NCBI GenBank assembly: GCA_029637525.1 | Contig: CP072660.1 | Span: forward strand, 620,001 to 684,000 | Direction: 5' to 3' | Length of the DNA stretch: 64,000 bases | Source of the DNA: Desulfurococcaceae archaeon MEX13E-LK6-19 | GTDB taxonomy: Archaea; Thermoproteota; Thermoprotei_A; Sulfolobales; Desulfurococcaceae | Shown: piece after piece, positions 8,572 to 18,054 of the stretch | Layout: each line of letters opens with the position of its first letter | Position numbering within the stretch: the first letter of the stretch is position 1 | Notes under the pieces: model-generated | Databases searched by the model: none | Seen by the model: only the letters and a program-made list of their open reading frames with translations | Told to the model about the DNA's origin: nothing | Translations under genes and position numbers: made by a program

Positions 8572-9267
8572 TTGGAGAAACCTAAGCTACTTGTATACGA
8601 TATAGGTGGTTGTGAAGGCTGCCCGTTATCTATAACTAGGGCTCTACCGCAGCTCACCAATGTTGTTGATGTTTATAGTAGTCATCTAGGCAATATAGAC
8701 CTAGATAAAATATATGACATTATTGTTGTAACTGGCTCGATTTGTATAAACGATCCTGTTAAAGTGGAGTTGCTTAAGAAACTACGTGATAAAGCATGTA
8801 TCCTCATAGCCTATGGGTCTTGTGCTAGTGTCGGTGGTATAACACTGTTTTGTCGTGGAGGACAAGAACCCAAGCCCGAGCACAGGACGTTTCAAGCTAT
8901 CTCGGCTGTTGTTGATGTAGACTATGCCATACCTGGTTGTCCTCCTGCACCAAACCTGCTCGTATCTCTCATAAACTCTCTCAAAATGGGGCGTGGTTAT
9001 TTCCTACAGTTATTCGCCAGCATACCTCGTGCAAGGAAGCTGAGTGGATTCGATTTAATGGACGAGATTGTTTTATCAGGTCTCTGCATAGGTTGTGGTG
9101 CTTGCGTACTTTCGTGTCCCACACATGCACTACATTTTGTCGACGGCAAACCCGACCTTATTGTCGAGAAGTGTATTAGATGTGGCACATGTTGTGCCCG
9201 TTGTCCACGTTTCACACAAATACTCGTCCGCAAATATGCTCCTAAACCAAAACTCCTTAGCAGGTGA
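8572..9267 (+). CDS. [NiFe] hydrogenase small subunit with C-terminal ferredoxin domain (FrhG-like)
   Basis: Electron-transfer subunit. The proximal [4Fe-4S] ligands are CEGCP near the N terminus, a Cys in YGSCASVGG and the PGCPPAP motif. The C terminus carries two further [4Fe-4S] motifs (CIGCGACVLSCP and CIRCGTCCARCP), as in FrhG. A perfect GAGGTGAT Shine-Dalgarno at 8558-8565 sits 6 bases before TTG 8572 but directly abuts TTG 8566, so 8572 is chosen. It follows the large-subunit stop without a gap. The protein would relay electrons from the nickel site to the flavoprotein partner downstream. Confidence 0.92.
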   Translation: MEKPKLLVYDIGGCEGCPLSITRALPQLTNVVDVYSSHLGNIDLDKIYDIIVVTGSICINDPVKVELLKKLRDKACILIAYGSCASVGGITLFCRGGQEPKPEHRTFQAISAVVDVDYAIPGCPPAPNLLVSLINSLKMGRGYFLQLFASIPRARKLSGFDLMDEIVLSGLCIGCGACVLSCPTHALHFVDGKPDLIVEKCIRCGTCCARCPRFTQILVRKYAPKPKLLSR

Positions 9268-9272
9268 AACCT

Positions 9273-10115
9273 ATGGCTACTTCTATGATACAACCAGATA
9301 AACCCCTTGGAGAGTATATAGCCATATACCTTGCTAGGGCAGCTGACCCAAATATTAGGGTTAAAAGAGTTGGTAGCGGGGGCGCAGTAACAGCTTTACT
9401 ACTATACATGCTCGAACATGGTGTTGTCGATGGAGTTGTTGTTGCAAAGAAAATCAAGGGGTTTACAGGTGAAATAGTTATTGCGAAAACACGTGAAGAA
9501 CTACTGGAAGCTGCTGGCGATAGATGGGGTGTGCTCCCATTTACAATGAAGCTTAAGGAGAAACTCCTCGAGGAAGATATCAAGAAGGTTGCTATCGTCG
9601 GTCTTCCATGCCAAGCCCAGTTCCTGTGGCAGATGAAGATGTTCCCTATGCTGGAGACAGATTTTAGTAACAAGATAAAACTAGTTGTAAGCTTGTTCTG
9701 TCTCGGCACATTTGCTACAGAAGCATTCCTAAGCTACTTAAAGACCATACATGGAATAGACCCTGATACGATTGAGACAATACGTATCATCGGTGACAAA
9801 ATAATTGTTGTACACGGTGGTGTTGAAAAGGAAATGCATATACGTGACGTACTACCATACATGCAGCTTGGATGCCTAGTATGCAATGATTATACAGGGG
9901 TTTTCTCCGACATATCAGCAGGTACAAGCGAAACCTATCCCGGATATACTGTCCTCATAACGCGTACAAGTGAAGCTGACAAGATACTCAATGAAGCATC
10001 TAAAGAAAAGTATGTTGAACTACAGAAAGCCCCACTTAGTATTATCGAGGAAATAGAGATGAAGGCTAAAGCAAAAATAATGAGGGCCCTAAAGTATATG
10101 AGTATTGTACTCTAG
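9273..10115 (+). CDS. FrhB-like flavin/Fe-S oxidoreductase subunit of hydrogenase
   Basis: Member of the FrhB/FpoF (COG1035) family, about 280 residues, the usual length. Family landmarks are SGGAVTALLLYMLEHGVVDG, the VGLPCQAQ motif, CLGTF, and a C-terminal LGCLVCND followed by FSDISAGTS. In methanogens FrhB carries FAD and an iron-sulfur cluster and reduces F420. AGGTGA at 9262-9267 is spaced 5 bases from ATG 9273, so that start is preferred over the overlapping GTG 9264. Whether the acceptor here is F420 or another carrier cannot be told. Confidence 0.88.
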   Translation: MATSMIQPDKPLGEYIAIYLARAADPNIRVKRVGSGGAVTALLLYMLEHGVVDGVVVAKKIKGFTGEIVIAKTREELLEAAGDRWGVLPFTMKLKEKLLEEDIKKVAIVGLPCQAQFLWQMKMFPMLETDFSNKIKLVVSLFCLGTFATEAFLSYLKTIHGIDPDTIETIRIIGDKIIVVHGGVEKEMHIRDVLPYMQLGCLVCNDYTGVFSDISAGTSETYPGYTVLITRTSEADKILNEASKEKYVELQKAPLSIIEEIEMKAKAKIMRALKYMSIVL

Positions 10116-10218
10116 ATCTTTTTTACAATAGTACATTACAGTGATCATTTGGTCTTCACTTTTTATTGTTAAAGAAACTAGTTTAAGGTTAAATAAACTG
10201 TATAGAAATAGTTCATAA

Positions 10219-10315
10219 TTTTTTATAAATGCATATATTGTTTTTACAAATAATGATAAGGTTTTTATAACTATTATGTAGTGTTTAAAACTAACGAGCG
10301 GTATGGGATAGGTGG
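10219..10315 (+). promoter_or_regulatory. Promoter and strong ribosome binding site for the giant surface protein
   Basis: Two TATA-like elements are present, TTTTTTATAAAT (10219-10230) and TTTTTATAA (10262-10270). AGGTGG at 10310-10315 lies 7 bases before TTG 10323. The second TATA box plus about 26 bases predicts a transcript start near 10290-10295, just upstream of that ribosome site. Both signals therefore favour translation from 10323 and not from GTG 10281. Confidence 0.5.
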
Positions 10316-10322
10316 AAAACTA

Positions 10323-13300
10323 TTGTACATACGTAACAAGATATTCTCTTCTCTAGCCATGTTATCACTAGTCATACTCTCTATAGCAGCGCCATTAACA
10401 AGCGTGTATGCCATAGGTGGAAATGAGAACACTATAGTTGATGAAGGTTTTAATGAATTGGCCGCTAGTAATGATCTCATAGAAACTTATGGTATTGCTG
10501 ATCATGAACCTATCGTTATTATTGGAGATGGGAACTTTACTGAAGAAAATGGTGTTGTGAGTGGCTCGGGTACTATTGATGATCCTTATGTTATAGAGGG
10601 ATGGAGAATATATGGTGGAGATGATGCGGGTATAATTATTATTAATACTACTAAGTATTTTATCATAAGAAACTGTAGCATTACTACCGGAGAGTATGGG
10701 AGCGGTATAATTTTCGATAACGTGTCTCATGCATGGATAAAAGATACTATTATCTCTGGGAGAGGATATGGTGTCGAAATATATGGTTCTAGGAATGTAA
10801 TGTTGGAGAATATTAGTATTCGTGGGGAAGAAGGAATTAATGTGTATGATAGCAATAATGTTAGTCTAGAACGCTTAGATGTATACACTCAATTTGAGGC
10901 ATTGTATGTTTACAATACGACTACTGTTAGTATAATGAGTAGCTATATAGCAAGCCGTTATGGGGATGTCGTTGGTTTTGACTATTGTGACGATGTAGTA
11001 TTCTATAACAGCACATTAGGCCTGACAAGCTATTATAGCGACTACATATACGTTATTATGTCCAGTAATATTGTCATGAAGAAGCTATATATTGAGGAGA
11101 TGAATTGGAACTACTTCCTGGAGCTATGGGATTCTTCCAATATTGTTGTAGATAATATCATTATAGATGATGTTGGATATACAGACAGACTATATGAACT
11201 CTATGATTCTGTAAACGTTAGTATTACAAATACTTATGCCTCAAATATCTACGAAGTACTATATGCAAAGAACATAAGCGGGTTACATGTGGTCAATAAT
11301 ACATTTACTAATGTAAGGTATGGCATATCTCTTATTGGAGTATCTCACGCCTATATGAGGAATAATAGTTTGACTGGAGACGATATCGAGGAGGCATTTT
11401 ATTTCAGAGGCTATAGTGATGAAGATTATTATACGAATTATATTGATGAATCAAATACTGTTAACAACCTCTCGATAATATACTATGTAAATAAAACAGG
11501 AGTTATTCTTAACGAGACATATGTTGCAGTAATACTTGTCGGAGTAGAAAACAGTACCGTATCATCAATTATTAAAGGACAACTATTGTTCTATAAGGTA
11601 GCCAATATCGTGGTTAATGATACTACTGTAGAAGAATTTAGTATGTATTCCTCGGAAAACGTAGTTATCGAAAATACTCTCTTCAAGGAATGGTTTGGAT
11701 ACGCCTACATAATTGACTCAAGAAATGTTTCATTACATAGATCGGTACTTGCTTGCGACATATACATTGGGTCTTCCAGTGGAGTTATTATTAAAGAAGA
11801 TCAATTATACTATAATTGGCGCAGTTCCTCTATCTTTGTGGTTAATTCCTCGCATGTGGTCATAACTGATATAATAAGTAGTTCTAAATACTCATACATA
11901 AGCATTGAAAATAGTAGTAATGTAAGTGTAATTGATGTTGTTCTAGAGAATAGCTTGAAAGGAATAGTATTGAAGAATTCACTAGACTGCATTCTCACTA
12001 ATATATCGATAACAGGACGAGGTAGGCTATGGATCTATGGTAGAGACTATAGATACTTTATACACACAATATCGTCTGTATACATAAATGAGTACCCGAT
12101 ATACTATGCTGTGGGATTGAATACTTCAGTGCCTGACTTCGGTAATTCTACTGAGGCAATACTTGTTAACTCGACGATAAGTATTAATGATATTGACATG
12201 ACTATAAATAATCCTACAACAGATCTTATACTAGCCAATACTGTAATCAATATAGACAATTCAACAGTCACGGTTAACGGTCTTAAATATATGCAGTTAT
12301 CAGCTGGTAGCATGCTTGTAGCCGATAATTCTAGTCTAATATTTGATACGATACCCAGTAGCTACGATGGCTTGATCTATGTGTATGACTTATCAAGTGT
12401 ACTCATTAACAGTACGCATATCATTAATAAAGCGTATGCGCCAATATTTTATGTATCCAAGGCAAGAATTGTTATAGAGAATAGTGATATAAACTTATTG
12501 TATGGTCCACTGCTACATGCTATATCCTATGAGGGCGGAGAAATACTGCTTATAAATAATACAATAGATTATGGATATTGGTATTTCATTATCTTAATGG
12601 GTAGTCATAGAGGGCGATGGAATGCAACGATCAATATAAGTAACAATAGTATAATAGGTACTGGTTTCTATTTCGTCCGTATCAATGGTAATATTAGTAT
12701 TACTAGAAACAATATTACTGGAACGGAATACGGGGAAACCTATGTATTATACGTTTATAGAAGCAGAAACATAGTCTTCTCAGATAATATAATATATAAT
12801 GGGCACATATATGCATACTATACATCAGACACTATATTTAGAAGAAACGTATTCAATAACACGCTTTATAGAATATTTTCATGGTATCCAGCACTCGAGA
12901 TAAGATATGGATACAACATTAGCGTTGAGCAAAACGTATTTCATGGAGTATATCATCATGTGATTTATGTCAGTGGTTCTTCGCAAAATCTTTATATTTC
13001 ATCAAATATCATTGACGCAGATATAAGGTATATAGGGATTTTTGCTACACATTCAGTGGTCTATAATAATACATTAAAAGGTATTGGAAACGGTATTGGT
13101 ATGATTGTAGAGGATTCTATTGTTGAAAACAATACTGTGAGTGGCTTCATTACAGGAGTGTTTAGTTTAGGAGACGCTGTCATTATGAGGAATAATATAT
13201 TCAATAACAGTATACTAAACCTCTTGGATTACTATGGGACTAGCATTATTGATTCAACGAATACTCTGGATGGAAGAAGAATTCTCGTGATCGAGAATGC

Positions 13301-16300
13301 TACTGGCGGAGTATATGATGCTAGCCAGTATGCTATGGTTATTATACGGAATTCCAGTGATGTCACGATAACTAACGTTAATTCATCGAAGAACTCGCCC
13401 ATAGTAAACATATATGGTTCCAAGAACATAGTCGTGAAAGAAGGTAATATCCAGTACTATAACATCAGTATTCTCGCTGAATTTGGTTACATTAAGCCCA
13501 TCAATATAATTTACTCGTCAAACGTAACAGTAGAGAATACCAACATAACTTCAGATTCAGTTACTAGTTTATGGGTTTTCAGCATTTATTCAAGCAATAT
13601 AAGCTATAAGAATATGATACTTGCCAATACATCTGTTAGTGCAGAATATTGTGATGGTCTTCTATACATTAGTGGAGTTAATGTAGAGAATAGTCTTGTA
13701 GAGTTCTATTCTGTGCAAAACATAATTGTTAAAGATACCTACATGGACGGTGTTTATATTACCGTCCAAGAAGCAAGTAATGTCACTATATACAACACGT
13801 ATATTGAGCCTAAGTGGATAATGTATAATCCTCCATCATTTAGTGTCGAGGATGTAGAGTACTTCTATGCGGAGAAACTCTTTGTCATCAAGGATTCCCA
13901 AGTGGGGTTAGACACGGTATTCTCTAACAATGAGTTGGTCTACATTAATGACTCCAAGCTAGATCGTATCGAAGGATCGTCCGATGTGTTGTTTATACAG
14001 AATTCTTCTCTCAATGAGCTGTATTGGAGGAATGGAGATAGAGTAGTAGTTGTGAATACAAGTGTTGGAAACGGTTTTGTTGATGTACGTCGTGTAGAAA
14101 ACGTGTTCTTTGATGGAGTGTATTGTAACGGGTTATCCGGAGGGATATTTATAGCATATGCAAGGGATCTTGCTGTAAATGAGTTGGTGATATACAATAG
14201 TAGTACTGGTTTGTACTTGTATAATGTTGAGAACACGTTTCTCAACGATATAGTCATGGATAACGTGACTTACGGTTTTGGGTTCTATTCAGAAGACCTG
14301 TATGATTATGGTAGAATCCATGTTGATAACGTTAGTATTAATGGTAGACAACTAGTCTACTATGCCAATACAACAATAGCTGATATAAGAAACATAGATG
14401 CTGTATCGATTATTCTCTACAATGTCTCTCGGGCTAGAATAGCCAATGTAGATATTGGCGAGACTGGTACAGGAATAGTTGTATTGTTTTCAGGTAAGGT
14501 ATTCATAGGAAACGTTAGCATGGGCGAGCTATCTTGGAGTATTGCTGGACTGTCTTCACTAGCTACAGGAATAAGCATCTACGATAGCTCTGTTTTCATC
14601 AGTAATATTAGTATAGAAAAAAGCTACAAAGGCATAGTGGTCAATGAATACAATAAGCGTAGTAGTATAGAAATAATAAATGCTTCAATATACGCGTTGT
14701 CAACAGGTATCGAGTTAAGTAATTGTATTTACTGTACTGTTTCCAAAAGCGATCTAAAGATTAGGGGTAGTGTTATAGGAGTCTACATTAACGGTGGCAC
14801 AGAGGAGTCATATGTAGGAATACATGATACTACGATTAGAGGCGTTGTTAGGTATACTGGTTCTAGAGGAATATTTATCGATAGGATAAAGGGTACTATT
14901 GATATAGACAATGTATCTATAATAAATCTCACCATAGGTATTGACGTCGACTACCCTACATCGAAGATAATAATTAGGAACTCTTTCATAGATACAAAAT
15001 ATTCAATACTCGGGAGTGCATTGGATAACACGTTCATATTCAATAATACGATCTCAGCATTGTATACTGCAATAAAGTTTAGAGAATCAACAAATGTTGC
15101 TATCGTAGCTAATAATATAACAGCTGGGAGAAGTGGTGTTATAGCTTATAGTAGCAATAACATACTTGTTGATGATAATATAGTGTATGGTGGATATGAA
15201 TCAATATACTTGCTGTTATGTAGAAACTTCGTAATATCGAGAAACAACTTGACTGTATCGAACCCGTCATCCTACTACAGTATGTATCTTTACAGAACAA
15301 GCTATGGATTAATCTACATGAACTCTATTTACGGTGGAGTGGGAATTTATGGCGACAATGTATCGCTTACAACACCATACAATGTGTCCTATGTCTATAA
15401 TGGTACTACGTATTATGGAGTACTTGGTAATTATTGGATCTGGTATTCTGGAAACGATACTGATGGTAACGGTGTAGGTGATACACCTTACATCATAGAG
15501 GGGTACAATGATACGGCACCACTAATAAAACCACATAACTACTACGTTGTCTCCAGGGACATTACGTTATCTAGTTTAAATGAGACAATCATTACGAAAC
15601 AAGATGAGCCGGAAAGAATAGTTGTTAATGTGACCAATAATGGGCCGTTATACGAGTTTGTTATTCTGGAGTGTGCCGAAGGATATGCTGGTATGTTTAA
15701 TGCTATTGTACTGGAGCCTTTTGAGAGCAGACTAGTAGACTTATGGTACTGGAATAGTGAGCCAGGTAATTATACTATTGAAGTTAAAGCATGCTTGCTT
15801 GGCCCCAATGGAGATATTGATAGAACTTATGTTGATGTTGTCGTCATAGAGAGAATAGTTGACTTCAGCATATCTCTGATCAGCCCATCTACCGAAGCCA
15901 GAGTATATGTTGGTGATACAGTTGAATTCAATGTGACTATAGAAAACAATGGCACTGAGCCATGGTGGTTCTATGCCATAACAAGTCACGGGGTAGTTAC
16001 TCCTGCTAAGCTATATCTCGAACCAAACGATACAGGTGTCTTCACAATAACATTCACGCCCACAGAACCATGTCTCTATACTATCAAGGTAGTAATATAT
16101 GCTCTTGATAAACCCGAGGTAAACAAAACTGTTGTACTGACCGTGGAGGCGATCGAGCCTATAGCCAGCTTTAGTGTTACTCCCCTAGAGAGTAATAAGA
16201 CAGTTCATGTTAATGAGACTATAGTCCATTTATTCAAGATCACTAATACCGGTAATATAGCTGACAACTATACGATCACGTCGGAGGGAGGAGTACTAAA

Positions 16301-16979
16301 TACAACGAGTATATCTCTGGCTCCCGGTGAAAGCAAGTGGTTTAGCCTAGAGTTTTCTTCAAGTAAACCAGGTGTCTACACAATAGCAGTAACAATAACA
16401 TCATCTCTAAACAGCTCTCTATCAGTAACTGTTTACGCTACGACAACAGTTTATGTAGTTAGAGTTATTGAGATAGAGAGTATAGTGCCTTCTGAGACTC
16501 AGGTAGTGGAGCAGGGAGAAGATGTCGTCTACAACATAACTATCGTGAACAAGGGAGAACAAGTAGAGACAATATATGGCTGGTCTAGCCGAGGTATTGT
16601 GGAGCCAGGACAATTAATCATAGAACCAAACGAGACTGGAGTATTCACAGTAACAGTGTCATCTGACGAGATAAGTGAGCCTGGTGAATACACTGTACTG
16701 TTTAGAGCGTATAGTGTTGATGAGGAGGTTATCGTAGAGAAGAACCTTACAATAATAGTCGTAGCACCACCAACTACTACCACAACCACGACCACCACTA
16801 CTACAACAACTATGACTACCGCGACAACGACAACGATGCAACCCAATACCGCGTCAACAACCACGACCACAACTCAACCAGAGGAAATGAGTACAGAAGC
16901 CTTGATAGCCATATCTTTAATGATGTTACTCGTAATTGCCGCGGCAGTAACATTTCTACGCAGGAAAAGACTGTTCTAG
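10323..16979 (+). CDS. Giant exported parallel beta-helix (NosD/CASH-type) surface protein
   Basis: Exported, membrane-anchored protein of about 2218 residues. It begins with a signal peptide (MYIRNKIF, then a hydrophobic run ending SVYA). The next roughly 1700 residues are short strand-turn repeats with many NVS/NIT/NNT ladders, typical of PbH1 right-handed beta-helices. The helix ends in a NosD-like motif (NYWIWYSGNDTDGNGVGDTPYI, nucleotides about 15430-15500). Three or four Ig-like/CARDB-like domains (about 15600-16760), a threonine-rich stalk (about 16770-16880), one membrane helix and RRKR follow. N-glycosylation sequons are extremely abundant. The start at 10323 is set by AGGTGG 7 bases upstream. 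The likely role is surface or quasi-S-layer binding of polymers. Confidence 0.88.
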   Translation: MYIRNKIFSSLAMLSLVILSIAAPLTSVYAIGGNENTIVDEGFNELAASNDLIETYGIADHEPIVIIGDGNFTEENGVVSGSGTIDDPYVIEGWRIYGGDDAGIIIINTTKYFIIRNCSITTGEYGSGIIFDNVSHAWIKDTIISGRGYGVEIYGSRNVMLENISIRGEEGINVYDSNNVSLERLDVYTQFEALYVYNTTTVSIMSSYIASRYGDVVGFDYCDDVVFYNSTLGLTSYYSDYIYVIMSSNIVMKKLYIEEMNWNYFLELWDSSNIVVDNIIIDDVGYTDRLYELYDSVNVSITNTYASNIYEVLYAKNISGLHVVNNTFTNVRYGISLIGVSHAYMRNNSLTGDDIEEAFYFRGYSDEDYYTNYIDESNTVNNLSIIYYVNKTGVILNETYVAVILVGVENSTVSSIIKGQLLFYKVANIVVNDTTVEEFSMYSSENVVIENTLFKEWFGYAYIIDSRNVSLHRSVLACDIYIGSSSGVIIKEDQLYYNWRSSSIFVVNSSHVVITDIISSSKYSYISIENSSNVSVIDVVLENSLKGIVLKNSLDCILTNISITGRGRLWIYGRDYRYFIHTISSVYINEYPIYYAVGLNTSVPDFGNSTEAILVNSTISINDIDMTINNPTTDLILANTVINIDNSTVTVNGLKYMQLSAGSMLVADNSSLIFDTIPSSYDGLIYVYDLSSVLINSTHIINKAYAPIFYVSKARIVIENSDINLLYGPLLHAISYEGGEILLINNTIDYGYWYFIILMGSHRGRWNATINISNNSIIGTGFYFVRINGNISITRNNITGTEYGETYVLYVYRSRNIVFSDNIIYNGHIYAYYTSDTIFRRNVFNNTLYRIFSWYPALEIRYGYNISVEQNVFHGVYHHVIYVSGSSQNLYISSNIIDADIRYIGIFATHSVVYNNTLKGIGNGIGMIVEDSIVENNTVSGFITGVFSLGDAVIMRNNIFNNSILNLLDYYGTSIIDSTNTLDGRRILVIENATGGVYDASQYAMVIIRNSSDVTITNVNSSKNSPIVNIYGSKNIVVKEGNIQYYNISILAEFGYIKPINIIYSSNVTVENTNITSDSVTSLWVFSIYSSNISYKNMILANTSVSAEYCDGLLYISGVNVENSLVEFYSVQNIIVKDTYMDGVYITVQEASNVTIYNTYIEPKWIMYNPPSFSVEDVEYFYAEKLFVIKDSQVGLDTVFSNNELVYINDSKLDRIEGSSDVLFIQNSSLNELYWRNGDRVVVVNTSVGNGFVDVRRVENVFFDGVYCNGLSGGIFIAYARDLAVNELVIYNSSTGLYLYNVENTFLNDIVMDNVTYGFGFYSEDLYDYGRIHVDNVSINGRQLVYYANTTIADIRNIDAVSIILYNVSRARIANVDIGETGTGIVVLFSGKVFIGNVSMGELSWSIAGLSSLATGISIYDSSVFISNISIEKSYKGIVVNEYNKRSSIEIINASIYALSTGIELSNCIYCTVSKSDLKIRGSVIGVYINGGTEESYVGIHDTTIRGVVRYTGSRGIFIDRIKGTIDIDNVSIINLTIGIDVDYPTSKIIIRNSFIDTKYSILGSALDNTFIFNNTISALYTAIKFRESTNVAIVANNITAGRSGVIAYSSNNILVDDNIVYGGYESIYLLLCRNFVISRNNLTVSNPSSYYSMYLYRTSYGLIYMNSIYGGVGIYGDNVSLTTPYNVSYVYNGTTYYGVLGNYWIWYSGNDTDGNGVGDTPYIIEGYNDTAPLIKPHNYYVVSRDITLSSLNETIITKQDEPERIVVNVTNNGPLYEFVILECAEGYAGMFNAIVLEPFESRLVDLWYWNSEPGNYTIEVKACLLGPNGDIDRTYVDVVVIERIVDFSISLISPSTEARVYVGDTVEFNVTIENNGTEPWWFYAITSHGVVTPAKLYLEPNDTGVFTITFTPTEPCLYTIKVVIYALDKPEVNKTVVLTVEAIEPIASFSVTPLESNKTVHVNETIVHLFKITNTGNIADNYTITSEGGVLNTTSISLAPGESKWFSLEFSSSKPGVYTIAVTITSSLNSSLSVTVYATTTVYVVRVIEIESIVPSETQVVEQGEDVVYNITIVNKGEQVETIYGWSSRGIVEPGQLIIEPNETGVFTVTVSSDEISEPGEYTVLFRAYSVDEEVIVEKNLTIIVVAPPTTTTTTTTTTTTTMTTATTTTMQPNTASTTTTTTQPEEMSTEALIAISLMMLLVIAAAVTFLRRKRLF

Positions 16980-17267
16980 AGTAGTGGCTTATAGAAGTCA
17001 TTATAAACTAGTTTTTTAAACCTAAACTACCTTAGAGAACCGGAAGTTCTATGAGAAAATCCTCGGTTATAGTCCCCCTAGCATACAGTTGCAGATCATT
17101 TACGTCTGCAATGTTTATATGGCTATCGTCAAGGGCTCTTTTGTTGTCTGTGTGGTGATTAGAGAATATTTGTGTAATGTCGTGTTTATTTAAAATAAAC
17201 TCTTTTTTCCTCTCTTCTATTCTATATTTGTTGAATACTCTGTGTGTATAGTGGGAGATGACAATCC

Positions 17268-17921
17268 TTGGTAGAGTATGGAGTATCTGTTGTTACAACA
17301 ACTTATAACGAACGGGCTTACGTTAAGCCTTTTGTTGAACGTGTGAGGAAAGTACTTAGTGGTATTGATCATGAGATAATTATTGTTGATGATAATTCTC
17401 CTGATGGAACATATGTTTTGGCTCGTGAATACGCTGATCGGGCATTGTTGAAGAAACGTGAAGGGCAGACCAAGGGTCTTCTCTATGGTATAAGGACAGC
17501 TAAGTACCCTATTGTTGTGACACTCGACGTGGACTTGGAGAACCCGCCTGAGCTGATTCCTGTGCTCGTTAAGGTTTTCTTGGAGAAGAACTACGATCTT
17601 CTTGTTGCATCGAGGACAGTGTTGCCTAGGTTCTCTGAGAGACTAGCTTCTAGAGTACTTGGTAGGATTATCGGTGTACATGATATTTTCTCTAACTACA
17701 GGGTGTATAAGAGAGATCTATTCATAGACATGAACCCGAGGTTCGGCGAGACTTTCGGTGCCGAGATGCTCGTCTATGCGAAGAAGAGAGGGTATAGGAT
17801 CGGGGAATACTTCTACAACCCGCCTCCTAGAAGGAAGAATCCACGGATAGGAGGTCGTGTAAGAGCTAACATAAGAATATTGTACGCGTTACTCAAGACA
17901 CTTCTTCTAGCATTGTCGTAG
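17268..17921 (+). CDS. GT2 glycosyltransferase, dolichol-phosphate-mannose synthase-like
   Basis: Soluble GT-A family 2 enzyme of 217 residues. The nucleotide-binding start is VVTTTYNE, IIIVDDNSPDGT follows, and the metal site is DVDLENPP. The catalytic end RVYKRDLF...GAEMLVYAKKRGYRI matches dolichol-phosphate mannosyl/glucosyl transferases, which load a sugar onto the lipid carrier for N-glycan or lipid synthesis. The TTG start is supported by GGAGATGA about 6 bases upstream. There is no C-terminal membrane segment. It lies alone, about 130 bases before the next operon. Confidence 0.88.
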   Translation: MVEYGVSVVTTTYNERAYVKPFVERVRKVLSGIDHEIIIVDDNSPDGTYVLAREYADRALLKKREGQTKGLLYGIRTAKYPIVVTLDVDLENPPELIPVLVKVFLEKNYDLLVASRTVLPRFSERLASRVLGRIIGVHDIFSNYRVYKRDLFIDMNPRFGETFGAEMLVYAKKRGYRIGEYFYNPPPRRKNPRIGGRVRANIRILYALLKTLLLALS

Positions 17922-18054
17922 TTATATTGAGTCTATTCTCAATGTATCGGAAACCGGCCAGTTTCCATTGTTCTTACAGGTACTGCAAAAGAATTAATTT
18001 TTGGGTTATATCGAGTAATTCTTATTGGTTGGAGTGCTTTGTACTGGTGGTTTA

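Noticed and set aside
16529-16870. Long minus-strand valine-rich open frames
   Set aside because: They are the antisense of the Thr-codon run (ACN read as NGT) and lack any ribosome site.
16770-16880. CRISPR-like or tandem repeat array
   Set aside because: The period is 3 bases with synonymous codon mixing and lies inside a coding frame. There are no spacers and no leader.
17089-17111. 7-base hairpin as transcription terminator
   Set aside because: It is followed by TGTTTATATGG and not by a T run, and archaeal termination rarely uses hairpins.
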